A DNA stretch of 64,000 nucleotides from Rhodobacter sp. TJ_12 (GCF_020023995.1 NZ_NRRD01000021.1:1-64000); one strand, 5' to 3'. Shown: positions 44,145 to 53,921, counted from the stretch's first letter. Numbers and translations are program-made. Notes: generated by a model not told the origin, from the letters alone.

Positions 44145-44885
44145 TTATTGGCTGAAACAAGCTGCGCGTCCATCGGCGCGGATGGTCGCGGCGCCATCGG
44201 CAATCGCGGTGGCGCGGCGGGACACAAAGCGCGAGGGTTTTGCTGCCGAACGCCCCTTTGGGTCGGGCAGGACTGCGGCCAAAAGCGCCGCTTGGCGCGC
44301 GGTCAGCTTTTCGGGCGTGGTGCGGAAATAGTGGAAGGCAGCGGCATTGACGCCGAACACGCCCTCGCCAAATTCCGCGACATTTAGATAGATTTCTAAG
44401 ATCCGCCGCTTTGTCCAGATCGCTTCGACCGCCGGGGTCAGCAGGGCTTCCATCGCCTTGCGCGCCCAGCTTCGGCCCTGCCACAAGAAAACGTTCTTCA
44501 CCACCTGCTGCGAGATCGTCGAAGCGCCGCGATTGCCGCCCGCATCGATGGCTTGGCGGATCGCCCCCATGTCAAAGCCCCAATGGCGGCAGAAATTCGC
44601 GTCTTCCGCAGCCACCACGGACCGCAGCATCACCGGGGCAATGTCTTCTACATCGCTCCATTCCTGATCGATGCCATCAAGGCGGCGGCTTTCGCTCCAC
44701 ATCGTGTAGGTGGTGGGCGGGTTGAGGAAATCATAGACAACGATCAGACCCAGATAGGCCGCCAGCACACCAAGCCCGATCCGCGCGGCCCAGCCGCCCA
44801 AGAACTGCCAAAGCGCGATGATCCGGCTGCGCAGGCCGACACCGACAGATGCTTTCTTCGTGGTTTTTTTTCTGCTTCGCCCCAT
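44145..44885 (-). CDS. mtgA: Monofunctional biosynthetic peptidoglycan transglycosylase
   Basis: MtgA polymerises lipid II into glycan strands in the periplasm. The 246-aa product has a basic N-terminus, one membrane anchor (~27-49: ARIGLGVLAAYLGLIVVYDF) and a GT51 domain with the catalytic Glu motif VVAAEDANFCRHWGFD, GASTISQQVVKNVFLW (second conserved block) and KRRILEIYLNVAEFGEGVFG. The start at 44885 (MGRSRKK) is preferred over upstream codons, which do not resemble the family. This gene marks the change from accessory to core genome. Confidence 0.94.
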   Translation of the reverse strand: MGRSRKKTTKKASVGVGLRSRIIALWQFLGGWAARIGLGVLAAYLGLIVVYDFLNPPTTYTMWSESRRLDGIDQEWSDVEDIAPVMLRSVVAAEDANFCRHWGFDMGAIRQAIDAGGNRGASTISQQVVKNVFLWQGRSWARKAMEALLTPAVEAIWTKRRILEIYLNVAEFGEGVFGVNAAAFHYFRTTPEKLTARQAALLAAVLPDPKGRSAAKPSRFVSRRATAIADGAATIRADGRAACFSQ

Positions 44886-44954
44886 GCCGCCATAAGCCAT
44901 GCCGGGCGCGGGCTGGTCAAGCATTTGCCCGTGCCCTCGCGCCTTGGCCACGGG

Positions 44955-44989
44955 ACAAAGCAAAGGGGCGATGCTTTGCAGCACCGCCC
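44955..44989 (-). terminator. Terminator after gltB
   Basis: On the minus strand GGGCGGTGCT and AGCATCGCCC (44989-44966; one G-T pair) form a 10-bp stem with a four-base loop, followed by CTTTGCTTTG. It sits between the gltB stop (45013) and the mtgA start (44885). Confidence 0.68.
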
Positions 44990-45012
44990 CCGCTTTAGAT
45001 CTTTGCTGCGCC

Positions 45013-48000
45013 TTACTCGGCCGGAACCGCTTTCGGCTCATCCGACAGCGGGTAGGGCAAGTGCACCAGCATTTCTTTCGGGCAGACCTGCACGAAGTTT
45101 TTCTTCTCGGTTTCCCAATCGGCCAACAGCGCTGCGCCCTTGGCCGAGCCGGTTTCTTTCACATGCCGTTCGATCAGACCTTTGAGTTGCGCTTCCCAAT
45201 GCGGATGGGTCACGGCGCAAGTCACAAGGCTTTCGAGGTTCATGTAATCTTCGGCCACGCTGTCGGGGTCATAAAGATAGGCCATGCCCCCGGTCATCCC
45301 GGCACCGAAGTTGGCCCCGATGCTGCCCAAGATCACCGCGACACCGCCGGTCATGTATTCACAACCGTTCGAGCCGCAGCCTTCGACCACAACCTTGGCG
45401 CCGGAGTTCCGCACCGCGAAACGCTCGCCCGCACGGCCCGCCGCAAACAAGAAGCCATCGGTGGCGCCATAAAGCACCGTGTTACCGACAATCGTGTTCT
45501 CGGCTGCAACAAGCGGGCTGGCCATCGGCGGGCGCACCACGATGGTGCCGCCCGAAAGGCCCTTGCCCACATAGTCGTTGGCATCGCCCGACACTTCGAT
45601 CTTCAGCCCCGGAGCCGCAAACGCGCCCAGCGATTGCCCGCAAGAGCCGGTTAGCTTCACCGTTAGATGGTCGGGTTGCAGCGCGTTGCGCATGCCGAAG
45701 TTCTTGACGATATGGCTCGATGCGCGCGTGCCGATGGTGCGCAGCGTGTTGCGCACGGCATAGCTGAGCTGCATCTTTTCGCCGTCTTCGAAGAAGCGGT
45801 GACCATCTTTGATGATTTCCGCATCCAGCGTATCGGGCACGTAGTTGCGCGGTTTGGAGCGGTCATAGACGATCTTATCCCAGCCATCGACGGTGATCAA
45901 AAGCGGGTTCAGGTCAAGGTCATCAAGGTGGGCCGAGCCCCGCGAGACTTGGGTGAGCAGGTCGGCCCGGCCGATGATTTCATCAAGCGAGCGCGCCCCG
46001 ATCGAGGCCATGATCTCGCGCACTTCTTGCGCGTAGAAGGTGATCAGGTTCACGACCTTATCTGCCGAACCGGTGAATTTGGCGCGCAGTTTCGGGTCTT
46101 GCGTACACACGCCCACCGGGCAGGTGTTCGACTGGCACTGCCGCACCATGATGCAGCCCATGGCGATCAGCGCCGCGGTGCCGATGCCATATTCCTCGGC
46201 GCCCATCATCGCGGCCATGACAATGTCACGCCCCGTGCGCAAGCCACCATCGGTGCGCAGCGTCACCCGCTCGCGCAGGTTGTTCATCGCCAGCACCTGA
46301 TGCGCCTCGGTCAGACCCATCTCCCACGGCAGACCGGCATATTTCACCGAAGTCGCGGGCGAGGCCCCGGTGCCACCATTGTGGCCCGAGATCAGGATGA
46401 TATCGGCTTTCGCCTTGGCGACACCGGCGGCAATCGTGCCAACGCCCGAAGACGCGACAAGCTTCACCGTCACCTTGGCGCGCGGGTTGATCTGCTTGAG
46501 GTCGTAGATCAGCTGCGCGAGGTCTTCGATGGAGTAAATATCGTGGTGCGGCGGCGGCGAGATCAGCGTCACGCCTTTGGTCGAGTGCCGCAGACGCGCG
46601 ATGAGTTCCGTCACTTTCATGCCCGGAAGCTGGCCGCCCTCACCGGGTTTTGCGCCTTGGGCGACCTTGATTTCCAGCTCTTCACAGGCGTTGAGGTATT
46701 CGGCGGTCACGCCAAAGCGCCCCGACGCCACCTGTTTCACCTTCGCCGAGGGGTTATCCCCGTTCGGTTCTGGCACGAAATGCGCCGGATCTTCGCCGCC
46801 TTCGCCGCTGTCGGATTTCGCACCGATACGGTTCATTGCGACGTTGAGCAGCTTGTGTGCCTCGGGCGACAGCGCGCCCAGCGACATGCCGGGGGTGACG
46901 AAGCGTTTGCGGATCGCGGTGATGCTTTCCACTTCTTCAATCGGCACCGGTTTGCCCAAGGGCTTGATGTCGAGCATGTCACGAATGTGGATCGGCGGGT
47001 TCGCCCGCATCATCGCGGAATATTGCTTCCACATATCGTAGCTGGAGCGGTCACAGGCCGCTTGCAGCATATGCATCGACTGCGCGCCCCAAGCATGCGT
47101 TTCGCCCGATTTGCGCGCCTTGTAAAAGCCGCCAATCGGCAAGACGTCTTGGCCGCCGCGCCAGCCTTTGGCGTGCACCTCTTCCAGTTTGCGCTGGATG
47201 CCATGCAGGCCCATGCCCGAGATGCGGCTTTGCATGCCCGGGAAATATTCAGCCACCATCGCGCGCGACAGGCCCACCGCTTCAAAGTTCAGACCGCCGC
47301 GATAAGACGAGATGATCGAGATGCCCATCTTCGACATGATCTTGAGAAGGCCCGCGTCGATCGCATCGCGATAGCGGCGCAGGTTGTCTTCGAGCGAGCC
47401 TTCCAGCAGGCCGCGTTCGATCCGGTCGGCAATGCTGTCTTGCGCAAGGTAGGCGTTGACCGTGGTCGCGCCCGCGCCGATCAGCACGGCGAAGTAATGG
47501 CTATCGACACATTCGGCCGAGCGCACATTGACCGAGGTAAAGGTGCGCAGCCCCTTTTTCGTCAGCCAAGAATGCACCGCCGAAGTGGCCAGGATCATCG
47601 GCATCGCCACCTTGTCGGCGCCTTGATGTTCATCCGTCAGCACCAGATGCGCGGCCCCCGAACGCACCGCATCTTCGGCCTCGGCGCGGATCCGCTCCAG
47701 CCCCTCGCGCAGCGCGTCTTGCCCGGCACCGGCGGCAAAGGTGCAATCGATCACCGTCACCGTGCTGGCAAAGGTTTTCATCATCACGTCGAATTCGGCA
47801 TTCGCGACGAACGGGCTTTCAAGGATCCAGATTTCCGTCTGGGTGCCGTTTTCATCAAGCACGTTCTTAAGGTTGCCGAACCGCGTTTTCAGGCTCATCA
47901 CCCGGCTTTCGCGCAGGCTGTCGATCGGCGGGTTGGTGACCTGACTGAAGTTCTGCCGGAAGAAATGGCTTAGCGGGCGATATTTCTTCGACAAAACCGC

Positions 48001-49551
48001 AGGCGGCGTGTCATCGCCCATCGAGGCGACGGCTTCCTTGCCGTCCTCGGCCATCGGCGACAGGATGTTTTCAAGCTCTTCGACCGAATAGCCAGCCGCG
48101 ATCTGGCGCTTGCGCAACTCGGCCCCAGCGTGCAGCGCCTTTTCCGGCACGTCGCGCAGGATCGCGTTCAGATCGACCACTTTGCCGACCCATTCGCCAA
48201 ACGGTTGGCTGTTGGCCAGCGCATCCTTGATTTCGCGGTCGTGGTAAAGTTTGCCCTCGGCCATATCGACGGCAATCATCTGCCCCGGGCCAAGCGCGCC
48301 TTTTTCGCGCACGGTCATTTCATCGACCGGCACCATGCCCGCTTCGGACCCGGCGATCAGCATGCCGTCGCCCGTCACAACATAGCGCATCGGGCGCAGG
48401 CCGTTGCGGTCAAGCCCGCCGCAGACCCAGCGGCCATCGGTCATCGCCAGCGCAGCGGGGCCGTCCCACGGCTCCATCACGGCGTTGCAATAGGCATACA
48501 TGTCTTGCCAGGCTTGCGGCATGTCGGTCGTGGTTTTCGACCACGCCTCGGGCACCAGCATGGTTTTCGTCATCGGGGCAGACCGGCCCGAGCGCACCAT
48601 CAGTTCAAAGACCGCATCGAACGCGCCCGAATCCGACGCGCCGGCCGGGATGATCGGTTTGATGTCTTCGGCGGCGTCGCCAAAGGCATTCGAGGCCATG
48701 CGGATCTCATGGCTCTTCATCCAGTTGATGTTGCCCTTGATCGTGTTGATTTCGCCGTTGTGAGCCAACATGCGGAAGGGCTGCGCCAGCCACCATTGCG
48801 GGAAGGTGTTGGTCGAATAGCGCTGGTGATAGATCGCGAAAGCCGAGGTGAAGCGTTCGTCTTTAAGATCCGGGTAGAATTCGGCCACTTGCTCGGCCAG
48901 CATCATGCCCTTGTAGATGATCGAACGGCACGACAGCGAACAGATATAAAGCCCGTTGATCTGTGCCGCGACGGCGGCTTTCTCGATCCGGCGACGGATG
49001 ATGTACAGCTCGCGCTCGAATTGTTCTTCGTCGATGTCCTTTTCGCAGCGGATCAGGATTTGCTCGATTTCCGGGCGGGTGGCATTGGCCTTTTCGCCCA
49101 GAACCGAGGTGTTCACCGGCACATGGCGCCAGCCATAGATATAATGGCCCATCCGCAGCACTTCGGTTTCCACGATCGTGCGGCAGCGTTCCTGCGCGCC
49201 GAAATCGGTACGCGGCAAGAAGACTTGGCCCACAGCAACCAGCTTTTCGCGGTCGGGCTCGTGGCCGGTGCGGCGGATTTGGTCATAGAAATAGGGGGCT
49301 GGGATCTGCACATGGATGCCCGCGCCATCGCCGGTTTTGCCATCGGCATCGACCGCGCCACGGTGCCAAATCGCCTTGAGCGCATCGATGCCCGAGGCCA
49401 CGACCGCGCGGCTGGCCTTGCCATTGAGCGCCACGACAAGACCCACCCCACAGGAGGCATGTTCGTCTTCGGACTTATAGAGCGAATGCTCATCCATCCA
49501 CTTGCGCTTGGCTTCCTCGGCGGCAACCCAGGCTTCATCGTAGTTCATCAT
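45013..49551 (-). CDS. gltB: Glutamate synthase (NADPH), large subunit
   Basis: It makes two glutamates from glutamine and 2-oxoglutarate, channelling ammonia between its amidotransferase and FMN/3Fe-4S synthase sites. The 1512-aa chain has a 33-residue propeptide before the catalytic Cys (CGVGLVVAL; Cys34), a class II amidotransferase domain (NGEINTIKGNINWM), the FMN domain (ISGHNGGTGASP, TDGGLRTGRDI), the cluster motif GCIMVRQCQSNTCPVGVC and a C-terminal GxGxG beta-helix. GGAGGT precedes the ATG at 49551, which overlaps the stop of the upstream exported-protein gene (ATGA). That is an operon with gltD. Confidence 0.98.
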   Translation of the reverse strand: MMNYDEAWVAAEEAKRKWMDEHSLYKSEDEHASCGVGLVVALNGKASRAVVASGIDALKAIWHRGAVDADGKTGDGAGIHVQIPAPYFYDQIRRTGHEPDREKLVAVGQVFLPRTDFGAQERCRTIVETEVLRMGHYIYGWRHVPVNTSVLGEKANATRPEIEQILIRCEKDIDEEQFERELYIIRRRIEKAAVAAQINGLYICSLSCRSIIYKGMMLAEQVAEFYPDLKDERFTSAFAIYHQRYSTNTFPQWWLAQPFRMLAHNGEINTIKGNINWMKSHEIRMASNAFGDAAEDIKPIIPAGASDSGAFDAVFELMVRSGRSAPMTKTMLVPEAWSKTTTDMPQAWQDMYAYCNAVMEPWDGPAALAMTDGRWVCGGLDRNGLRPMRYVVTGDGMLIAGSEAGMVPVDEMTVREKGALGPGQMIAVDMAEGKLYHDREIKDALANSQPFGEWVGKVVDLNAILRDVPEKALHAGAELRKRQIAAGYSVEELENILSPMAEDGKEAVASMGDDTPPAVLSKKYRPLSHFFRQNFSQVTNPPIDSLRESRVMSLKTRFGNLKNVLDENGTQTEIWILESPFVANAEFDVMMKTFASTVTVIDCTFAAGAGQDALREGLERIRAEAEDAVRSGAAHLVLTDEHQGADKVAMPMILATSAVHSWLTKKGLRTFTSVNVRSAECVDSHYFAVLIGAGATTVNAYLAQDSIADRIERGLLEGSLEDNLRRYRDAIDAGLLKIMSKMGISIISSYRGGLNFEAVGLSRAMVAEYFPGMQSRISGMGLHGIQRKLEEVHAKGWRGGQDVLPIGGFYKARKSGETHAWGAQSMHMLQAACDRSSYDMWKQYSAMMRANPPIHIRDMLDIKPLGKPVPIEEVESITAIRKRFVTPGMSLGALSPEAHKLLNVAMNRIGAKSDSGEGGEDPAHFVPEPNGDNPSAKVKQVASGRFGVTAEYLNACEELEIKVAQGAKPGEGGQLPGMKVTELIARLRHSTKGVTLISPPPHHDIYSIEDLAQLIYDLKQINPRAKVTVKLVASSGVGTIAAGVAKAKADIILISGHNGGTGASPATSVKYAGLPWEMGLTEAHQVLAMNNLRERVTLRTDGGLRTGRDIVMAAMMGAEEYGIGTAALIAMGCIMVRQCQSNTCPVGVCTQDPKLRAKFTGSADKVVNLITFYAQEVREIMASIGARSLDEIIGRADLLTQVSRGSAHLDDLDLNPLLITVDGWDKIVYDRSKPRNYVPDTLDAEIIKDGHRFFEDGEKMQLSYAVRNTLRTIGTRASSHIVKNFGMRNALQPDHLTVKLTGSCGQSLGAFAAPGLKIEVSGDANDYVGKGLSGGTIVVRPPMASPLVAAENTIVGNTVLYGATDGFLFAAGRAGERFAVRNSGAKVVVEGCGSNGCEYMTGGVAVILGSIGANFGAGMTGGMAYLYDPDSVAEDYMNLESLVTCAVTHPHWEAQLKGLIERHVKETGSAKGAALLADWETEKKNFVQVCPKEMLVHLPYPLSDEPKAVPAE

Positions 49552-50279
49552 CTCACTACCTCCTTCGAGGGATGGTCAAGCAGGGGCGACAGATCGGTAA
49601 GCATCATGTCGCAATCATATTCGGGGGTGGCGGCGGCAAAACCCGCATCGCCGGGAAAGGCGAACCGCACCGGGGTGTCGATATTCGAGGACCGGTCGCC
49701 GTAGCTGTTTTCGTAGCTTTCGGTCGCGCCAAAGAAGACGCGCATCTTGCGGCTGATCAGTTGCATGCCTTCGCGGTTGGCCAAAAAGTTGCCCGCCGCA
49801 TCTTCGACGCGCATCTCGAACCGGCAATATTCCAGCGGGAACCCATCGATCATGGTGCTTTCACCGGTCAGTTCGTCATGGCCGATAAAGCGCTGAACCG
49901 TACCGGTGTTGGTGCGTGTGACGAAATCATATTCGTCGCGCCCCGCATCCAGCAGGGTCGAGAACGAGGCGTGATCCTCCGACGCGGCCATATCGAGATA
50001 TTCGATCTCGCCCGCGAAAAGGTTCACGCTTTCCACCCACCGGGTTTCGCTGTCGATATGGCTCAGGAAATACTCCCCCTCGCCATCGGCAAAGGAAATC
50101 CACTGATCGCCCGCCGGGTCGTCCGCACAGGTGTAATAATTCGCCACCTGACACGAGCGCATTTGCACCGTCATATTGAGCGTGCAACCCGAGGGCGGGG
50201 TAAACACCGTTCCGGCATGGGCGAGCGGGGCGGCCAAAAGCCCCCCTATCCCTGCCAGAATGGTCCAATGCCGCAGCAT
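49548..50279 (-). CDS. Exported protein encoded between gltD and gltB
   Basis: About 243 aa from the ATG at 50279 (AAGGGG upstream); a longer start at 50312 is less likely. A signal peptide is clear (MLRHWTILAGIGGLLAAPLA, cleavage after AHA). The mature protein has at least six cysteines (SGCTLNM, RSCQVANYYTCADD, LEYCRFE, YDCDMML), which suggests disulfides in the periplasm. No catalytic motif or known family is recognised. It is translationally coupled to gltB (4-base overlap), yet glutamate synthase is cytoplasmic, so the link may be only co-regulation. Confidence 0.8.
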   Translation of the reverse strand: MLRHWTILAGIGGLLAAPLAHAGTVFTPPSGCTLNMTVQMRSCQVANYYTCADDPAGDQWISFADGEGEYFLSHIDSETRWVESVNLFAGEIEYLDMAASEDHASFSTLLDAGRDEYDFVTRTNTGTVQRFIGHDELTGESTMIDGFPLEYCRFEMRVEDAAGNFLANREGMQLISRKMRVFFGATESYENSYGDRSSNIDTPVRFAFPGDAGFAAATPEYDCDMMLTDLSPLLDHPSKEVVR

Positions 50280-50333
50280 CGTCTTACCCCTTTTGAAATG
50301 GACCCGATGCACCCGCAGATGCCCGCCGGTAGA

Positions 50334-51767
50334 TTATTCCGCTGCCACGCGCTCTGCGCCGTCAAGGAAGCGGAGGATCTGTTCGCCGGCTTCGCGGCCG
50401 TCACGGATCGCCCAGACAACCAAGGAGGCGCCGCGCACGATATCGCCCACCGCATAGACGCCGGGCAAGCTGGTCGCATGGGTGCCGAAATCGGCTTTGA
50501 CGGTGCCCCAGCGGGTGGTTTCCAGCTCTTCGGTGTTCCATTGCTCGGGCAGGTTTTCGGGCTCAAAGCCAAGCGCGGTGATCACCAGATCGGCGTCTTC
50601 TTCATAAAGCCCGCCCTCAATCGGCTCGGGGCTTTGACGGCCCGAGGCATCGGGGGCGCCAAGGCGCATTTTCTGCACGGTGACCGAGCGGACCGGATTA
50701 CCGGCAAAGGCTTTGGGGGCCGAAAGCCAAACGAATTCGGCGCCTTCTTCCTCGGCATTGGTTACTTCGCGTTGGCTGCCGGGCATGTTGGTGCGGTCAC
50801 GACGGTAAAGGCATTTGACCGAGGTCGCGCCTTGGCGAATTGCGGTGCGCACACAGTCCATAGCCGTGTCCCCGCCGCCGATCACCAGCACGCGCTTGCC
50901 CTCGGCGTTCAGCGTGCCATCTTCAAACTCGGCCACGTCATCGCCAAAGCTTTTGCGGTTCGAGGCGGTCAGGTAGTCGATTGCGCGCACGATCCCCTTG
51001 GCATCGCTGCCCGGATCGGTCAGCGCGCGGGTTTTGTAAACGCCCGTCGCGATCAGCACCGCATCATGCTTGCCGCGGATCGCATCGAAAGAGATATCGG
51101 TGCCGACGTTGCAGTTCAGTACGAATTCGACGCCACCTTCTTCCAGCTGTTTCACGCGGTTCATCACCACGTCTTTTTCAAGCTTGAAGCCGGGGATGCC
51201 ATAGGTCAGCAGCCCGCCCGCGCGGTCATTGCGGTCGTAAACGGTCACTTGCACACCGGCACGGCGCAAAACATCGGCTGCGGCAAGGCCACCGGGGCCC
51301 CCGCCGATAATACCGACCGACTCGGGCCGGTCTTGGCCGGGTTGGATCTTTTTGACCCAGCCACGATCCCAAGCGGTATCGGTGATGTATTTTTCGATCG
51401 CGCCGATCGTCACCGTGCCGTGGCCGGATTGTTCGATCACGCAATTGCCTTCGCACAGGCGGTCTTGCGGGCAGATGCGGCCGCAAATTTCGGGGAAGGT
51501 GTTGGTCGATTGGCTGACCTCATAGGCCTCGGCCAAGCGGCCTTCGGCGGTCAGGCGCAGCCAGTCGGGGATATTGTTGTGCAGCGGGCAGTTCGAATGG
51601 CAATAGGGCACGCCGCATTGGCTGCAACGCGCGGCCTGTTCGGCAGCCTTTTGATCCGCATATTCGCGGTAAATCTCGTCGAAGTCGTGCGAACGCACGG
51701 CGGCATCGCGCTTCTCGGGCGTCTCTTTCGCCGTGCTGACGAATTTGAGCATGCGTTGCTTTGCCAT
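50334..51767 (-). CDS. gltD: Glutamate synthase (NADPH), small subunit
   Basis: GltD feeds electrons from NADPH through FAD and two 4Fe-4S clusters to GltB. The N-terminus has cluster cysteines (CSQCGVPYCHSNCPLHNNIP, CGRICPQDRLCEGNC), followed by the FAD motif GIIGGGPGGLAAADVLRRAG, the NADPH motif VIGGGDTAMDCVRTA and the C-terminal FAD motif GVYAVGDIVRG. 477 aa from the ATG at 51767, preceded by a strong GGAGGTG. The upstream start at 51782 has no ribosome-binding support. First gene of the gltD-exported protein-gltB operon. Confidence 0.98.
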   Translation of the reverse strand: MAKQRMLKFVSTAKETPEKRDAAVRSHDFDEIYREYADQKAAEQAARCSQCGVPYCHSNCPLHNNIPDWLRLTAEGRLAEAYEVSQSTNTFPEICGRICPQDRLCEGNCVIEQSGHGTVTIGAIEKYITDTAWDRGWVKKIQPGQDRPESVGIIGGGPGGLAAADVLRRAGVQVTVYDRNDRAGGLLTYGIPGFKLEKDVVMNRVKQLEEGGVEFVLNCNVGTDISFDAIRGKHDAVLIATGVYKTRALTDPGSDAKGIVRAIDYLTASNRKSFGDDVAEFEDGTLNAEGKRVLVIGGGDTAMDCVRTAIRQGATSVKCLYRRDRTNMPGSQREVTNAEEEGAEFVWLSAPKAFAGNPVRSVTVQKMRLGAPDASGRQSPEPIEGGLYEEDADLVITALGFEPENLPEQWNTEELETTRWGTVKADFGTHATSLPGVYAVGDIVRGASLVVWAIRDGREAGEQILRFLDGAERVAAE

Positions 51768-51832
51768 GGTTACACCTCCCATTGGGATAAATCCGGGTTC
51801 GCCCTCTTACACCCGGCCAAATCAAATTGAAA

Positions 51833-51847
51833 GTCAGTATATATGAC
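51833..51847 (-). promoter_or_regulatory. Candidate gltD promoter with palindrome
   Basis: GTCAGTATATATGAC (51833-51847) has matching GTCA/TGAC arms around an AT core. On the minus strand it contains TATACT (51841-51836), a good -10, about 70 bases before the gltD ATG. No convincing -35 is found, so an activator may be needed. Nothing identifies the regulator. Confidence 0.35.
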
Positions 51848-51962
51848 CTAAATGCAGGAAAAATGCGCCAAGGGCCGGGGTGATGGGCGGAAAATCCGCC
51901 AAAATAGGGAAGCAGTAATTACCCAATAGGCGTTTTCGCCGGATTTCTTGAGTGATTCGAGG

Positions 51963-52757
51963 CTATGCGACGACGCCGGCCGCGACCAAGACCAATAACG
52001 CGCCCCCAAAGACGATACGATACCATGCAAAGATCGTGAAACGGTGCGTCCTAATGTAGCCCAGAAGCCATTTCACCGCGACAAAGGCGGTTACGGTCGA
52101 AACGGCAAAGGCGATCCCCAGCGCGGTCCAGTCTTCATGCGCCGCCTCGCCACCCAGTTGTTTGAGCAGTTCATAAGCGGTGGCGGCATACATCGTGGGA
52201 ATGCCGACCAGAAAGGCGAACTCGGTCGCTGCGGCACGGTTCGTTGTGCCCAAAAGCATGGCGATGAAGATCGTCGAGGCCGAACGCGAGGTGCCGGGAA
52301 AGACCCCGGCGATGATCTGCGCCACCCCGACCGCGATGGCGACCTTCATCGTGATCGCCGCGCAATCAGGTTTTCGTTCCGCCAGACGCTCGGCAACGAT
52401 CATCCAGACCCCGCCGACAACCAGCGCAATCGCCACTGGCATCACCGTTTCGGGCAGTTCGAACCCCATTTTCTTGACCAATAGCCCCAAAATGGCGGTG
52501 ATCCCAAAGGCCACGCCAAGCTTGGTCATGTAGTCGCGGTTCTCGGCTTCGCCTAGTCCAGTGAATAAACCGACGATGCGCCGCCAATAGATCAGGGTCA
52601 CGGCCAAAATGGCGCCCGCCTGAATGGCGATATTGTAGGTGTCAGAGCGCGCCCCCAGCCAGTTCTCGGCCAAAAGCAGGTGCCCGGTGGAGGAGATCGG
52701 CAGGAATTCGGTGATCCCTTCGATCACGCCAAGCGCGACATCGGCCCAATATGACAT
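51963..52757 (-). CDS. uppP: Undecaprenyl-diphosphatase
   Basis: UppP (BacA) dephosphorylates undecaprenyl pyrophosphate at the inner membrane, recycling the carrier for peptidoglycan, LPS and capsule. Both family signatures are present: GVIEGITEFLPISSTGHLLL near the N-terminus (E-x-x-x-E plus SSTGH) and GVFPGTSRSASTIFIAMLLG in the middle. Eight or so hydrophobic helices; 264 aa is standard. It starts three bases after the stop of the NDUFA9-like gene, hence one transcript. Confidence 0.96.
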   Translation of the reverse strand: MSYWADVALGVIEGITEFLPISSTGHLLLAENWLGARSDTYNIAIQAGAILAVTLIYWRRIVGLFTGLGEAENRDYMTKLGVAFGITAILGLLVKKMGFELPETVMPVAIALVVGGVWMIVAERLAERKPDCAAITMKVAIAVGVAQIIAGVFPGTSRSASTIFIAMLLGTTNRAAATEFAFLVGIPTMYAATAYELLKQLGGEAAHEDWTALGIAFAVSTVTAFVAVKWLLGYIRTHRFTIFAWYRIVFGGALLVLVAAGVVA

Positions 52758-52760
52758 GGA

Positions 52761-53747
52761 TCAGCCGTGCTTGCGCAGATTCTTGGCCGAAGCCTGAATT
52801 GCCTCATATTGCCCATGCGGGCGAAAGCGCCACAGATAATCGGGCAGCACCGCGCCCATCGGTGTGGGGCTAAGGCCCAGATCGGCAAAGCCGCGCGCGT
52901 CTTTGGCCACCAGATTGTTGCGATAAAGGTTCTTAAGCTGGTCGCTGGTCAGGATGCGGTTGGTGATCAGCCCCCCCGTCAGCCATTGCACTGTATCGCC
53001 CGCAATCGCGACGGCTTTTGACACCGATCCCGGCAGGTTGACGATCATATTCTTGCGGCCAACAACGGCCAGCATCCGTTTCATCAGCTTTTCAAAGCTT
53101 TCGACATCCGGGCCACCCAGTTCATAAGTGCCTTCGGCTTGGCCTAGCACGCCCATCACGGCAACCTTCGCCACGTCATCGACATAGACCGGCTGGAACT
53201 TCGTTTCGCCTGCGGTGATCGGCAGAACCGGGCTTAGCTTCGTCATCGCCGCGAAGCGGTTGAAGAAATCGTCTTCGGGGCCAAAGATCACCGAGGGGCG
53301 CAAAATCACCGCCGTGGGGAAGGCTTTGCGTACAGCCAATTCGCCCCAGCCTTTGGTGCGCGAATATTTGCTGTCCGACTCGTTGTCGGCGCCGATGGCG
53401 GAGATATGCACCAGCCGTTCAACGCCGGTTTCGGCCGCAAGGGTGGCGATCCGCTCTGCCCCTTCGGCCTGCACGGCGGAAAAGGTGTTCTTGCCCTCGT
53501 TCACCAAAATGCCGACGCAGTTCACCACCGCATCCGCGCCCTGCATCGCGGCGCGCACCGAATTGCTGTCACGCACATTGCAAAAGAAGGGCTCGACCTG
53601 GCCCACTGCGCCATAAGGCCGCACGAACAGCGCCTCGTTCGGGCGGCGAACGGCCACGCGCACACGCCAGCCTTCCTTTGCCATGCGCCGGGCGATGTAG
53701 CGCCCCACGAACCCCGAACCGCCATAGATCGTGACCAGCTTCGACAT
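52761..53747 (-). CDS. NDUFA9-like NAD(P)-binding protein (complex I-associated SDR family)
   Basis: An atypical short-chain dehydrogenase with the dinucleotide loop VTIYGGSGFVGRYIARRMAK at its N-terminus, then AMQGADAVVNCVGIL, HISAIGADNESDSKYSRTKG (Tyr-x-x-x-Lys) and VILRPSVIFGPEDDF. This is the pattern of the NDUFA9-like group common in alphaproteobacteria. 328 aa from 53747 (AAGG upstream); starts at 53774 or 53894 are possible. An assembly or quinone-linked role is suggested by family membership only. Confidence 0.85.
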   Translation of the reverse strand: MSKLVTIYGGSGFVGRYIARRMAKEGWRVRVAVRRPNEALFVRPYGAVGQVEPFFCNVRDSNSVRAAMQGADAVVNCVGILVNEGKNTFSAVQAEGAERIATLAAETGVERLVHISAIGADNESDSKYSRTKGWGELAVRKAFPTAVILRPSVIFGPEDDFFNRFAAMTKLSPVLPITAGETKFQPVYVDDVAKVAVMGVLGQAEGTYELGGPDVESFEKLMKRMLAVVGRKNMIVNLPGSVSKAVAIAGDTVQWLTGGLITNRILTSDQLKNLYRNNLVAKDARGFADLGLSPTPMGAVLPDYLWRFRPHGQYEAIQASAKNLRKHG

Positions 53748-53876
53748 CGCCTTCGGCCCCTTATTGCATACCATCGTATCCAGATTTAGCCCCAACCCCC
53801 CGCCCAAACAAGGGTGAAGGCAAAGACAGCTAAGCACGGGCGCGGCAGTTGTGCAGAATATTTCTTTCAGCCCCCG

Positions 53877-53904
53877 TTGACAGCCCCTGAACACCTCTGT
53901 AAAT
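53877..53904 (+). promoter_or_regulatory. Candidate promoter of tRNA-Leu
   Basis: A perfect TTGACA at 53877-53882 is followed 15-17 bases later by a weak -10 (TGTAAAT, 53898-53904), about 18 bases before the tRNA. The position and the perfect -35 make it the likely tRNA promoter. Confidence 0.5.
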
Positions 53905-53921
53905 CGCCCCTCACGACATCA

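Noticed and set aside
45667-47973. 768-codon open frame antisense to gltB
   Set aside because: gltB is unmistakable and the antisense product is His/Arg/Ala-rich with no motif.
49572-51830. 752-codon open frame antisense to gltD
   Set aside because: Shadow of gltD and the exported-protein gene; no family features.
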